Origin: Nostoc sp. GT001
GTDB lineage: Bacteria > Cyanobacteriota > Cyanobacteriia > Cyanobacteriales > Nostocaceae
Direction: 5' to 3'
NCBI RefSeq assembly: GCF_030382115.1
Contig: NZ_JAUDRJ010000003.1
Span: forward strand, 5,178,603 to 5,242,602
Length of the DNA stretch: 64,000 nt
The position numbers and the translations under genes were made by a program. A model generated the notes under the pieces. That model was not told the origin of the DNA and made no database searches. It saw only the letters and a program-made list of their open reading frames with translations. Shown here one piece after another: positions 15,912 to 25,003 of the stretch (positions are counted from its first letter, which is position 1; every line of letters starts with the position of its first letter).

Positions 15912-16760
15912 ATGAGCGATCGCCACACTACAACTATTGCACGTCTCAATGTTTACACCCAAGGTCAAGGATTCCCAATTTTGGGCTTACATGGTCATCC
16001 TGGTACTGGTCGTAGTCTTTCTGTCTTTACCAATCATTTATCAAAACGCTACAAAACTTTTGCCCCTGACTTACGCGGATACGGCAAAAGTCGCTACAAC
16101 GGCAATTTTGACATGAATGACCATTTGACTGATTTAGAAGCGCTGCTAGACCGTTTGCAGATTGAAAAGTGCCTAGTATTGGGATGGTCACTTGGGGGTA
16201 TTCTGGCAATGGAGATGGCATTACGTTTGCCAGAGCGTGTTACTGGGCTGATTTTGGTGGCGACAGCCGCAAAACCCCGTGGCAGTCACCCTCCTATCAC
16301 TTTGCAGGATAATTTATATACTGGCATTGCTGCGCTATTGAACTATATAAAACCAAGTTGGCAATGGAATATTGAAACTTTTGGTAAGCGATCGCTTTTC
16401 CGCTACTTAATCCAACAACATACATCTATTACTTACAATTACATTGCCAAGGAAGCAGTACCAGCTTATTTGCAAACTTCTCCTGCTGCGACTCGCGCTC
16501 TCTATAGTGCAATTCAATCAGGATACAATCGGTTGCTAGATTTGCAACAAATACAATGTCCTAGTTTAGTACTTGCTGGTGAGCAAGACCGCCACATTAC
16601 ATCTGATTCCAGCTTACAAACTGCTCAACACCTCAACAATTCTCAGTGGCAGTGCTATCCCAACACCGCCCATCTTTTTCCGTGGGAAGTTCCTCAGCAG
16701 GTGCTAAATGATATTGACCATTGGCTCGAAGTTCATCCGCAGGTAATTGGTAGTCAATAG
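15912..16760 (+). CDS. alpha/beta-fold hydrolase
   Basis: This soluble alpha/beta hydrolase of 282 residues has a complete catalytic triad: S93 in the nucleophile elbow GWSLGG, D226 in GEQDRH and H254 in TAHLFP. The oxyanion motif LHGHPGTGRS follows the second beta strand near the N-terminus. AAGGAG (15895-15900) lies 11 bases before the ATG. The family includes esterases, haloperoxidase-like enzymes and lactonases; the substrate cannot be read from the sequence. Confidence 0.85.
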   Translation: MSDRHTTTIARLNVYTQGQGFPILGLHGHPGTGRSLSVFTNHLSKRYKTFAPDLRGYGKSRYNGNFDMNDHLTDLEALLDRLQIEKCLVLGWSLGGILAMEMALRLPERVTGLILVATAAKPRGSHPPITLQDNLYTGIAALLNYIKPSWQWNIETFGKRSLFRYLIQQHTSITYNYIAKEAVPAYLQTSPAATRALYSAIQSGYNRLLDLQQIQCPSLVLAGEQDRHITSDSSLQTAQHLNNSQWQCYPNTAHLFPWEVPQQVLNDIDHWLEVHPQVIGSQ

Positions 16761-16948
16761 TCTAAATATTTATTAATATTAAAAAAATATTTAAAAAAAT
16801 TTGACTATTGACGAAGAAGAAAAGGAAAGGGAAGATGTGGTGACGCAATGAATGAAAAAGACGCAATAACCCACGGTAAAAGGATTTTCTGTGTCTTTAT
16901 GTCTTTACGTCTTTGCATCAGAGCATCCTTTTCATTCTCTGGCCTAAC

Positions 16949-17251
16949 TTAAATTTGACCGCCAAAGGCAGGCTGTACTTTGCGGTCAAATCTTTCCCCC
17001 AAGTCGTCAGCAATTGTTAAGTTACTAGGTTTGCAGCGCTTGACATTTACAATAATTCCCTGCGCTCCTTCGATCTCCAAATCTTCTATGTATCCTTTGC
17101 TTGCTAATGTTGCATCAGAAGAACTTAGAAATGGCCTGAAGTAATACGTGCAACGGGGATTCTGCGTCACAATCTCTACCCACCAAGCCAAGCCGATGTA
17201 GTCGAATGTGTTAATTAACACTTCCTTGAGGTTATGCCAAATGGTTTTCAT
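16949..17251 (-). CDS. DUF1816 protein (CpcD-like)
   Basis: This is a 100-residue protein of the cyanobacterial DUF1816 group, distantly related to the small CpcD-type phycobilisome linker domain. The conserved core reads GLAWWVEIVTQNPRCTYYF, followed by PFLSSSDATLASKGYIEDLE and GAQGIIVNVKRCKP. It is encoded on the minus strand 80 bases after rlmB and may be co-transcribed with it. Association with phycobilisomes is family inference only. Confidence 0.8.
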   Translation of the reverse strand: MKTIWHNLKEVLINTFDYIGLAWWVEIVTQNPRCTYYFRPFLSSSDATLASKGYIEDLEIEGAQGIIVNVKRCKPSNLTIADDLGERFDRKVQPAFGGQI

Positions 17252-17330
17252 GGTTTTCGCCGATTTATAAACGTCTACAGGGTGTTAAACGATATGTTGC
17301 TTTATTATTTTTTACATTTCTTTATATTCT

Positions 17331-18524
17331 TTATACTCTGTTACTGTTATTTTTCAAAGAGAATTTTTGCAATTTATCTAAGTGCAGCGTATTTAGTGAT
17401 CGCTGGCGATAAATCTCATAAAGCGCCATACCCGCTGCTACAGAAGCATTGAGGCTGGGAGTCTTACCCTGTAGAGGAATCGATACTAAAAAATCACAGG
17501 AGCGTTGAGTTAACATACCCAGACCTTCACCTTCTGAGCCGATTACCAAAACGATTGGGCCAGTGAAATTGACTGTATGCAAAGGTTCGCTGCCACTTGC
17601 AGCAGTACCGTAAATCCAAAAGCCAGCTTCTTTTAACTCTTCTAAGGAACGGCTGAGGTTAACAACTCTAGCTACAGCAAAATTTTCTAAAGCGCCTGCT
17701 GCCACTTTCATGACGGTGGAAGTGATCCCAGATGCCCTTCTTTGAGGAATCACCAATCCTTGAGCCCCTATTGCTTCGGCAGTGCGAATTATTGCTCCCA
17801 AGTTGTGGGGATCGGTAATTCCATCAGCCACGACAATTACAGCATCGGTTACAGATTTGCACTGCTCAATTAGATCGGGCAATTCGATGTAAGCGTAGGG
17901 AGCAATTTGTGCTACCACACCTTGGTGATTAGCGCCGTTGGTAAGATAGTCTAAACGCTTGGGTTCAACTTCATCAATAACTGTGCCATTTTCCTTTGCT
18001 TGCAAGAGAAAATGGTGAAAGCTGGGATCGTATCGCAGACGCGTAGTAATCCAGAGACGGTTGAGATTGCGCTGATTTTGCAATGCACTCAATACTGGAT
18101 GACGACCATAGATGAGATCGCTATCTTCTTCTGTCGGTGTAGATACAGAGGGCTGGGAGAAACTGCTATTTCGTTGTCGCGAGTTCCCATAACTGGGATT
18201 GCTATCTATTTTCCTGGCATTGCGATTCGGATTAACAACAGAGATGGTGTTGCCATCTACTTTTCTGGGATTGCGAGTCGGATTCTCAACAGAGATAGGG
18301 TTGCTATCTACTTTCCTGGGATTGCGAGTCGGATTCGCAACAGAGATGGGGTTGCTATCTATTTTCCTGGGATTGCGAGTTGGATTCGCACCAGAGATGG
18401 GGTTGCTATCTACTTTCCTGGGATTGCGAGCCGGATTAGTAACAACACGTTTACCTTTAATTTTTACGGGTTGTCCACGATTTGGTTCGCTAGAAGTTTT
18501 GACTTTTCTGGGTTTATCCTGCAT
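17331..18524 (-). CDS. rlmB: 23S rRNA 2'-O-ribose methyltransferase RlmB (TrmH/SpoU family)
   Basis: This SpoU/TrmH-class methyltransferase is predicted to methylate G2251 of 23S rRNA. The substrate-binding domain starts near residue 138 ([15 protein letters not shown]). The knotted SPOUT domain follows, with [29 protein letters not shown] and [23 protein letters not shown] motifs, all intact. Residues 30-114 are an unusual basic, Asn/Arg/Pro-rich extension built of five 17-residue repeats, encoded by a 51-bp minisatellite, which the enzymatic family does not need. It lies 92 bases downstream of mrnC; the same pair is adjacent in Bacillus, supporting both calls. Confidence 0.9.
   Translation of the reverse strand: MQDKPRKVKTSSEPNRGQPVKIKGKRVVTNPARNPRKVDSNPISGANPTRNPRKIDSNPISVANPTRNPRKVDSNPISVENPTRNPRKVDGNTISVVNPNRNARKIDSNPSYGNSRQRNSSFSQPSVSTPTEEDSDLIYGRHPVLSALQNQRNLNRLWITTRLRYDPSFHHFLLQAKENGTVIDEVEPKRLDYLTNGANHQGVVAQIAPYAYIELPDLIEQCKSVTDAVIVVADGITDPHNLGAIIRTAEAIGAQGLVIPQRRASGITSTVMKVAAGALENFAVARVVNLSRSLEELKEAGFWIYGTAASGSEPLHTVNFTGPIVLVIGSEGEGLGMLTQRSCDFLVSIPLQGKTPSLNASVAAGMALYEIYRQRSLNTLHLDKLQKFSLKNNSNRV
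18183..18437 (-). repeat. 51-bp coding minisatellite in rlmB, five units
   Basis: Five in-frame 51-base units encode 17-residue repeats of the form [17 protein letters not shown] (residues 30-114). Units differ by few substitutions, consistent with recent expansion. The tail is basic and could contact RNA. Confidence 0.85.
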
Positions 18525-18616
18525 TTGAGTTATGAATATAGCGTATGGTTGATCGTTCCGATTACCTCAAGTTTTTGAACCTAATCTAGTGTTGTGGCTA
18601 CTGCGAAATTGAGTTT

Positions 18617-19135
18617 TCACTCTTTTTCTAGATGAAGTATTTGCAACAGTTCGGTTAGACGTTGGTAATCGGTGATATATAAGTAGCCTATTAAAGTTTC
18701 TAGACTAGTTGCCTGTTGATAAATTTCGGGATTAAGTCGCTTAGGGCGTCCTGTTGCGGCGTTTCTACCCCGTCGGACAATTTCTAATTCGTTATCCCTG
18801 AGATGAGGAATTAGCGATCGCAAATGTAGCGCTTGTGTTTCTGCTCTTACCTGCTCCACTACCAGACGATGGTAAATTCCTGACCGCTGCAATGGCAGCA
18901 GATAGAACATTCTAACATACAACTCATAAATTGCATCCCCTAAATATGCTAAAGCACTAGGAGAAATTTGTTGCACTTGTGAGAGGGAAATCTGTTGGAA
19001 TGGACCTGTGGTTGCCAAGAGTGCTTCAGTCCAAGACAAGCTCTGTTTGGGAGTTTCATCTTGTCCATCTAATAGCTCTTCCTCCTGTGACTTCACAAAT
19101 AAATCATTCCTTGACGGGCTACATTTGGCAGGCAT
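18617..19135 (-). CDS. mrnC: Mini-ribonuclease III (MrnC)
   Basis: Mini-III is an RNase III-like enzyme without the dsRNA-binding domain that matures 23S rRNA ends. The catalytic signature ALAYLGDAIYELYVR is present, with the key Asp near residue 67. The typical VRAETQALHL and RRGRNAATGRPKRLNPEIYQ segments follow, then TSLETLIGYLY, whose Glu completes the active site. The frame begins with a TTG at 19144; the ATG at 19135 is preferred. The first 45 residues are variable and not part of the fold. It is upstream of rlmB, so two 23S rRNA maturation enzymes sit together. Confidence 0.88.
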   Translation of the reverse strand: MPAKCSPSRNDLFVKSQEEELLDGQDETPKQSLSWTEALLATTGPFQQISLSQVQQISPSALAYLGDAIYELYVRMFYLLPLQRSGIYHRLVVEQVRAETQALHLRSLIPHLRDNELEIVRRGRNAATGRPKRLNPEIYQQATSLETLIGYLYITDYQRLTELLQILHLEKE

Positions 19136-19144
19136 TCTTCGCAA

Positions 19145-19618
19145 AGACTGATTTTTCGGAAGTATGCCATGATAGTATACTTAGCATAATCAATACTATC
19201 AAACTTACTTACTAATTTCATCTTTTTGATTGAGAGTTGGCATTTTAAATCACCCTGATGTCAACATCTATAAACCAAATTTCGCCTACTTCTTGTGGTC
19301 TGCGCCTAAGACAGGGTAAAATTTTGACATCAAATTCACCCTTTCACTTGGTAGCATTGCCATGCTTACTGAGTAAACGACAACTTTTAACTATACAGCA
19401 TCAAGTAAAATCTATCTATAAACAAATCTGCTGGCTTTGTATTTCTTACAAATATCTCAGACTTGATTATTTATTTAATATTCTAGCCAACGATTACATA
19501 CCCAAGAGTTGGGCGTTTATATCTTTAAGTTATTACTCAACTTTAAACATAATAGCTCAACTGGCTTTATGCCTCTCCCACAAGGAGAGAGGTTTTCTGC
19601 CAGAAGTTTTAAAAATTA
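19145..19618. other. intergenic stretch without convincing gene
   Basis: About 470 bases between mrnC and the STAS gene. A 128-codon plus-strand frame (19258-19644) exists but has no Shine-Dalgarno, unusual composition, and ends in a repeat-type hairpin (19572-19592, CCTCTC arms followed by TTTT). I do not consider it a gene. Confidence 0.5.
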
Positions 19619-19646
19619 AGCTATCCGATATTGAATCTGGATAGCT
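19619..19646 (-). terminator. terminator of the STAS gene
   Basis: Read on the minus strand, AGCTATCC and GGATAGCT form an 8-base stem around a 12-base loop and run into TAATTTTT. It starts about 30 bases after the STAS stop codon. Confidence 0.6.
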
Positions 19647-19676
19647 AAATTTAACTCTCAGATCGAGCAATCAAGA

Positions 19677-20039
19677 CTACTTGACGTTTTCTAGAGCGTC
19701 TTCAACTGATTTTTGCAGGGAGAGAAACTTCTCTAGGCGAACAAGCTTGACCGTTTGAGTTACGCGGGCATTTGTAACAATTTGCAAAGTGCCATCGGCA
19801 GTTTGAGCCTGCTTGGCTAGCTGCACCAGAGCACCCAAGCCAGAGCTATCAACAAAATCAATTTGTGAGAGATCCAAAATAATGTGCTTAGGACCCTCGT
19901 CTATCTTGCTGCCAAGTGTCTTGCGAAATGTCGGCTCGGAAAAAGCATCTAACAAACCTGTGAGGCGGAATAGCTGACAGTTATCCCGGACTTCACGAGT
20001 GCCCCTCAGGCTAACGGTTAGATTCAGTGGCTCAGCAAT
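19677..20039 (-). CDS. STAS-domain anti-sigma factor antagonist, probable ATT start
   Basis: This is a single STAS-domain protein of the SpoIIAA/anti-anti-sigma type, which usually binds an anti-sigma or partner-switch kinase and is controlled by Ser phosphorylation. The phosphorylation loop reads IDFVDSSGLGALVQLA. The first ATG/GTG/TTG in frame is a TTG at 19955, but that would remove the first beta strands. The frame continues upstream as good STAS sequence (EPLNLTVSLRGTREVRDN, then QLFRLTGLLDAF). Just ahead of it a strong Shine-Dalgarno GAGGAGG (20051-20045) stands five bases before ATT at 20039. The frame has no ATG, GTG or TTG there, so initiation at ATT is likely, giving 120 residues. 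It is downstream of carA. Confidence 0.8.
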   Translation of the reverse strand: MAEPLNLTVSLRGTREVRDNCQLFRLTGLLDAFSEPTFRKTLGSKIDEGPKHIILDLSQIDFVDSSGLGALVQLAKQAQTADGTLQIVTNARVTQTVKLVRLEKFLSLQKSVEDALENVK

Positions 20040-20172
20040 AATTCCCTCCTCATGAGTTAAAGTGAACGCTCAAGTATAGATGGTTTTTGAGCAAGTTGTC
20101 TACAATCTGTTGGAATGGGGCATTGGGGATTGAGGATTGGAAAACTCTTCCCTTATTCCCCATTGCCTATTT

Positions 20173-21337
20173 TTACCTCACCTCTGCCACGGCTTGACGT
20201 GCTGTTCGCATGGATTGAACAAATTGCTCAAACAAGTAATCAGCATCGTGTGGGCCAGGACTAGCTTCTGGGTGATACTGTACGGAGAACACAGGTAGAG
20301 ATTTGTGCCGTACCCCGGCAATGGTGCGATCATTTAAGTTTAGGTGGCTAATTTCCACAACTGCCGTAGGTAAAGAATCTGGGTCAATAGCAAAACTATG
20401 GTTTTGGCTAGTAATTTCTACCCGTTGTTGTAAACCTAGCAGGCTGATTCAAACCACGATGACCAAATTTGAGTTTATAGGTTTCTGCCCCTAGTGCATG
20501 ACCTAAAATTTGGTGTCCCATACAAATACCAAAGATGGGTTTTTCACTTAACAGGAGTGCTTTGGCAGTTGCAATCCCTTCAGTGACGGCAGCAGGGTCG
20601 CCAGGCCCATTAGAAAGAAACACACCATCTGGATTGTATTTGAGAATTTCTTCTGGTGGTGTATCAGCGGGTACAACAATTACCCGACAACCATAACTTA
20701 CTAATCGACGTAAGATATTGCGTTTTACGCCAAAGTCAAGGGCAACAACGGTAAAGGCTTCCCCAAGATTTTCCCCAGCCTCAGCGTTGAATTCCCAAGC
20801 TGGAATTGTGGGATCAGACCATTCATAAGCCGTTGGGGTGGTGACTTCACGAACCAGATTCAATCCTGCCATGTTGGGGGCTGCCTGTACCTGCTCTAGC
20901 AATTCCGCTTCATCGAGAATGGTTGTAGAAATGCCACCGTTCATCGCTCCGAACATCCGAATTTTGCGCGTGAGGGCGCGGGTATCGATGCCGTAGATCC
21001 CTGGCACATGATTTTGTTTGAGGTAGTCAGGTAAAGTTTGTGTCGATCGCCAGTTACTTGGACGCTGACAAATATTCCGGGCGATCGCACCCCGCACTTG
21101 GGGCCCATCTGATTCTTCATCTTCAGGATTGACGCCAGTATTCCCCAATTCAGGATAGGTAAAAATGACAATTTGACCGCGGTAACTAGGGTCAGTCAGG
21201 ACTTCTTGATAGCCTGTCATGCCAGTGTTGAACACCACTTCTCCGATCGCGGTTCCCGTCGCACCAAAAGACCAACCGCGATAAGTGGTTCCATCTGCTA
21301 GGACAAGTAAAGCTGGTATTGAGTCAGTTAGGGGCAT
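20173..21337 (-). pseudogene. carA: carbamoyl-phosphate synthase small subunit, frameshifted
   Basis: CarA is the glutaminase subunit feeding ammonia to CarB for arginine and pyrimidine synthesis. The N-terminal part is intact from the preferred ATG at 21337 ([20 protein letters not shown]) through the catalytic Cys of FGICMGHQ. One extra base near 20437-20438 (GCTAGGT in place of GC-N-GGT) then shifts the frame, and translation stops at 20408. The rest, from [18 protein letters not shown] through the catalytic His-Glu in [11 protein letters not shown] to the end at 20173, continues in the next frame with no other damage. The gene is normally essential, so a sequencing or assembly error, or programmed frameshifting, are alternatives to a true pseudogene. 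The upstream extension to 21472 is repeat DNA. Confidence 0.88.
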
Positions 21338-21344
21338 AGGTGAT

Positions 21345-21510
21345 AGCATTGGGGATTGAGCATGGGGCATTGGGGAGGCAGTGCGGTCTTCTCCCAAGGG
21401 GAGACGCCAAGGGCGATAGGGCAGCGTTAGCGAGTCTGCAAGAAGCGTCTGGGGTCTCCCCAAGTGGAGCAACTGCCGTCATGGGGCATTGGGAAAACTC
21501 TGTTTTGTCG
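21345..21510. repeat. interspersed repeats upstream of carA
   Basis: Several copies of a GGGCATTGGGG-type short repeat flank a GC-rich palindromic segment with GTCTTCTCCCAAGGGGAGAC (about 21388-21407) and a related copy near 21451. The carA frame remains open through part of it, which adds 45 spurious codons. No gene is seen in 21338-21661. Confidence 0.5.
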
Positions 21511-21661
21511 TCTATTCCCCATTCCCTATTCCTTAAGACTGCGATTGTTAATTATCCCATAAGTTGAGCAATTGGGAGTTTTTAAGATAGTTAATTAAAA
21601 TTAAAAGGGAATTAAAGTAGCGGGAGTGGATTTGGCAAAGCTTGGGCAGTTAAAATTAATT

Positions 21662-22702
21662 ATGCTTCAGTCTTTTTTATCCCGTGCAACCCTAATTTTT
21701 GTATCAAGCGCTCTAGCGGTTTTGTGTGTTGCCTGTAGTGAAGACAAACTGAACACAGCTACTGGTGGCGATGAACAACCTACGCCAATTGGGGATCTAG
21801 CACCAGTCCAGCCTACCGTTGAACCAGTAAGACCAGCAGCTAGCCCAGAAGCGCAGCCGCTAGATCCGTTTGAAAGCGAACCAAGTCTCTTTGAGATCGG
21901 ACGAGACAAAGCTGTTGGCGCTTGGAGTATCAGCCAATCGGCTCAATCTCCAGATGATTGGAAATTGGTGGCAAGTCAGTATAAGGAGGCGATCGCGCTG
22001 ATGCAAAAAGTACGGCGACAAAGCCCAGAATTTGCGATCGCTCAAACCAAAATTAAGGAATATCGCCGCCAAGTTAAATATGCCCAACAGCAAGCTAATC
22101 CTCGTCCTGTTGCCGTTAGAGAACCTCATAAAATAGTCGTTGTTGTTCCTCAAAGAGAAACCACACCAAAGTTCACTTTACCTCCTATACAAGCAAAACC
22201 GTTATCACCAGAGCCAGCTTTGCCGTCATCAGCAGTGGTGATTCCCGATGAAGCAGTATTTACAGCGCCGATAAAAAGACGAATTGGTGGTACGCCAATT
22301 GTGGAAGTTACCTTTAATGGTCAGCAACAATTTGAGATGATTGTGGATACGGGAGCAAGTGGCACTGTCATCACCCAAGAGATGGCTAATGCTTTGGGAA
22401 TCGTGACAGTGGGAAAAGCTAAGGCAAACACCGCGAGTTCTAGAGCGGTAGAATTTCCTGTGGGCTATGTTAATTCGATGGCAGTTGGCGGGGTAATAGT
22501 GAATAAAATACCAGTTGCGATCGCAGGTGCGGAACTAGATACTGGACTTTTAGGACATGACTTTTTTGGTAATTATGATGTCACCATTAAGCGTAATGTC
22601 GTAGAATTTCGCCCGCAATTGCGATCGCAAATCAATCCGCCAGAAACTCAACTAACTCCTCCAACTTCGTCCAAGCAGCCCCACTTTGTAGGATATCCTT
22701 AG
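21662..22702 (+). CDS. retropepsin-like aspartic protease lipoprotein
   Basis: This is an exported protein of about 346 residues with a C-terminal retropepsin-type domain. The active site reads [13 protein letters not shown] (near residue 230), and [14 protein letters not shown] marks the family's later strand. The N-terminus is a signal sequence ending in LCVACS, a possible but weak lipobox. A Pro/Glu-rich linker and a helical region that binds periplasmic partners in some homologues follow. The frame opens at GTG 21626, with the ATG at 21662 before the signal peptide preferred. The 3' end overlaps the convergent trpD by 71 bases. The processing target is unknown. Confidence 0.8.
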   Translation: MLQSFLSRATLIFVSSALAVLCVACSEDKLNTATGGDEQPTPIGDLAPVQPTVEPVRPAASPEAQPLDPFESEPSLFEIGRDKAVGAWSISQSAQSPDDWKLVASQYKEAIALMQKVRRQSPEFAIAQTKIKEYRRQVKYAQQQANPRPVAVREPHKIVVVVPQRETTPKFTLPPIQAKPLSPEPALPSSAVVIPDEAVFTAPIKRRIGGTPIVEVTFNGQQQFEMIVDTGASGTVITQEMANALGIVTVGKAKANTASSRAVEFPVGYVNSMAVGGVIVNKIPVAIAGAELDTGLLGHDFFGNYDVTIKRNVVEFRPQLRSQINPPETQLTPPTSSKQPHFVGYP

Positions 22703-23726
22703 CGATTTTAATCCCTTGGGCGTGATCGAGGAGTGCGATCGTACCCGCTACTTGCAGCGCCAACGATGCATTTAATGCTACTGCGTCCTGTTGTGCCTGA
22801 GTTCCCTTACCTTGGAGTACAGCCTTGAGAATCTCCGCATTCTCTTGGACATCTCCACCCCGAAGCATACCGATGGTAGCAGGTGTTAAATCTAAATCTA
22901 GGGGATTAATAGTAGTTAACTGCACTTCTCCGTCTGATAACACCGCCAAATCAGTTTCATCTCCTAACCCAGCCTCATCAAGTTTTTCTCGCCCGTGCAG
23001 CACAATCGCCTTTTGCTTACCCAAATTCTGTAAAGCTTCGGCAACAGTTGCCAAAAGTTTGGGAGTAAATAAGCCTACCACTTGCCCAGTTGGACGCAAG
23101 GGATTTACTAACGGCCCGAGCAAATTAAAAATTGTTCGCACTTTCAAAGTCCGCCGTAATGAGGCAACGGCCTTGAGTGCTGGATGCCAACCAGGAGCAA
23201 ACAAGAAGGTGATCCCTACTTCTTGTAGTGCGGCTTGTACTTTTTCACTAGAGGCACTTAAGTTTACACCCAAGGCTTCCAATACATCTGCACTTCCTGT
23301 GAGACTTGAAGCTGAACGATTGCCGTGTTTGGCAACAGGTACGCCAGATGCAGCCGCAACAAAAGCAACGGCTGTAGAAATATTAAAGGTTGATGACCCA
23401 TCTCCACCAGTGCCACAGGTATCTATTAGGGGAATTGGGGATTGGGTAGATTCTTTCCCAGTCCCCAGTCCCCAGTCCCCAGTCCCCAATTTTGATTGAG
23501 ATTGTAATACTTCAGCCATGCTAGTTAACTCGTCGGCAGAAATGCCTCTAAAGTTCAGCGCTGTTAATATAGCCCCTGATAACTCCGGGGGAACCGCTTC
23601 ACTGAGCCAACCTTGCATCAATTCAGCCGATTGAGTACGAGACAATGATTGTCCATCTATTAATTGTTGCAGCAGGATATACCAGCTAGCAGAGGATTCT
23701 TGAGCAGGGATTGGGGAAGTTGTCAT
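22632..23726 (-). CDS. trpD: anthranilate phosphoribosyltransferase
   Basis: TrpD joins anthranilate to phosphoribosyl pyrophosphate in tryptophan synthesis. The substrate site [18 protein letters not shown] (about 102-119), [21 protein letters not shown] and the [17 protein letters not shown] segment are intact. Residues about 79-97 ([16 protein letters not shown]) are an in-frame insertion made of four GGGGACT heptamers plus flanking bases, in the loop between the helical domain and the active-site loop. The last 71 bases overlap the convergent retropepsin gene. The insertion keeps the frame and the enzyme is probably functional. Confidence 0.92.
   Translation of the reverse strand: MTTSPIPAQESSASWYILLQQLIDGQSLSRTQSAELMQGWLSEAVPPELSGAILTALNFRGISADELTSMAEVLQSQSKLGTGDWGLGTGKESTQSPIPLIDTCGTGGDGSSTFNISTAVAFVAAASGVPVAKHGNRSASSLTGSADVLEALGVNLSASSEKVQAALQEVGITFLFAPGWHPALKAVASLRRTLKVRTIFNLLGPLVNPLRPTGQVVGLFTPKLLATVAEALQNLGKQKAIVLHGREKLDEAGLGDETDLAVLSDGEVQLTTINPLDLDLTPATIGMLRGGDVQENAEILKAVLQGKGTQAQQDAVALNASLALQVAGTIALLDHAQGIKIAKDILQSGAAWTKLEELVEFLAD
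23457..23489 (-). repeat. heptamer array inside trpD
   Basis: Four GGGGACT heptamers (read on the minus strand) form part of the trpD coding sequence. With the flanking bases the insertion is a multiple of three, so the frame is kept. Confidence 0.8.
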
Positions 23727-23807
23727 AACTAAGATTTGTATGTTGTAGCTATATTGAGAGCTATGGGAGTTATACTACCGGAAAATTGGAAGCTATCAAA
23801 GTTAGAT

Positions 23808-24689
23808 TTAAATCTCAAGGCTTAATTGCAAAGCTGGATTCGCAAGGTTTTGATTTGGTGCTTTATTTTCCAAATATAGTTTAACTTCGTAATTAGTAAT
23901 GAATAACTCTTTCCCTTTAGCCGCACCACTCTGCTTATAGTTATTCATCCCATACTGTAATTCCCACTCGGAAATATTAGCCCATTGAAAATTTTCTCGA
24001 ATTTGCTGTGAGTTGTCGTAGGTAATTAGCCAGCGATGATGACATTTTTGCAAAAGTTCGGCAAATCTCTGATGTTCAAAAGAAGTGTGCAAGTCACCGT
24101 CTTTACCATATAGTTTTGATTTTGTAGCACTAAAATACGGTGGATCTAAAAATAAAAATACATCCTTTTCCTCTGATTTTAATAGATGGCTATAATCTAA
24201 ATTTGTAATTTGGACATTTTTTGATAAGATGTTTTCTAACTTTTCAAGTCGTTCTATTGAAGAATCAGTAAATCTTTTATGGAAAGCTTCTTGGGAAAAA
24301 CCACCTGATTCTACAGTTCCAGAAAAAGTAATTCTATTGAGGACGAAAAAACGAACGGCTCTTTCTAAATCAGATAAATTATTGACATCTACACTAGTCA
24401 ATTCTGAAAACAATAATTTGCCGTCTGTATACTTTAGTTTAATATGTCGAATTTCTTTAACTAACTGAACTAGATCCGATTGGGCAAGTTTCCAGAATAA
24501 GAAGAGTTCGCGGTTTAAATCGTTAATCCAAATTTTGATATCAGGAAACTTTTGTCTTAAATAAATGAATACAGAACCACCACCCACAAAAGGTTCTCGA
24601 AATTCCGAAAAGCTCTCTGGTAAATATTCAGATATTTGATTTATTGCTTTCGACTTCCCACCAGGATATCGTAGAGGACTTTTGATCAT
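23808..24689 (-). CDS. Dam-type adenine-N6 DNA methyltransferase
   Basis: This D12-class N6-adenine methyltransferase methylates adenine in a short DNA site, GATC for Dam itself. Order of motifs is typical: LRYPGGKSKAI at the N-terminus, the SAM site FREPFVGGGSVF near 37, and the catalytic LDPPYFSATKSK near 174. About 293 residues from the ATG at 24689 (the frame opens at a TTG six bases earlier). No restriction endonuclease gene is visible next to it, so it looks like an orphan methylase or one whose partner is the small upstream ORF or is elsewhere. The neighbourhood is A/T-richer than the flanking housekeeping genes. Confidence 0.88.
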   Translation of the reverse strand: MIKSPLRYPGGKSKAINQISEYLPESFSEFREPFVGGGSVFIYLRQKFPDIKIWINDLNRELFLFWKLAQSDLVQLVKEIRHIKLKYTDGKLLFSELTSVDVNNLSDLERAVRFFVLNRITFSGTVESGGFSQEAFHKRFTDSSIERLEKLENILSKNVQITNLDYSHLLKSEEKDVFLFLDPPYFSATKSKLYGKDGDLHTSFEHQRFAELLQKCHHRWLITYDNSQQIRENFQWANISEWELQYGMNNYKQSGAAKGKELFITNYEVKLYLENKAPNQNLANPALQLSLEI

Positions 24690-24732
24690 AACCAAAAATT
24701 ATAATATAATGTTTAAAAATTACTGGATACTT

Positions 24733-24903
24733 CTATTTTAAGTTTCTGATTATTTTTAGCTTATGAGAAGTCAGCGCTTCTCTCTTACTAGCACTCTGAG
24801 AACCTTTAAGAGAAATATTCTTAAATTCCTCGAACTCTTCTCTGATTTGAATGGAGAACTTCTGCCATATATTCAAATTTTTATTAATATTTGTCTTTGC
24901 CAT
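24733..24903 (-). CDS. small charged 56-residue protein upstream of the methylase
   Basis: A complete ATG-to-TAG frame of 56 codons reads in the direction of the methylase and ends 43 bases before its ATG. Its composition is typical of a soluble helical protein (QIREEFEEFKNISLKGSQSA, many Lys and Glu). It resembles a controller, antitoxin or accessory peptide of a modification gene, but no family is recognised. The orientation, spacing and clean composition favour a real gene co-transcribed with the methylase. Confidence 0.5.
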   Translation of the reverse strand: MAKTNINKNLNIWQKFSIQIREEFEEFKNISLKGSQSASKREALTSHKLKIIRNLK

Positions 24904-25003
24904 AGTTCAGTATTGGCTATTAAAGCATAGAAATAACGAAGCAAGAGTTAATTTCCTCCTCAATGGTTACAATTTTCTGAAGTAAGCTACCAAGGCTCAT
25001 TTT

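Noticed and set aside
19258..19644. 128-codon plus-strand ORF
   Set aside because: No Shine-Dalgarno, unusual composition and the end overlaps a repeat hairpin and the STAS terminator.
22825..23499. 224-codon plus-strand ORF opposite trpD
   Set aside because: Shadow of trpD, which has all catalytic motifs on the other strand.
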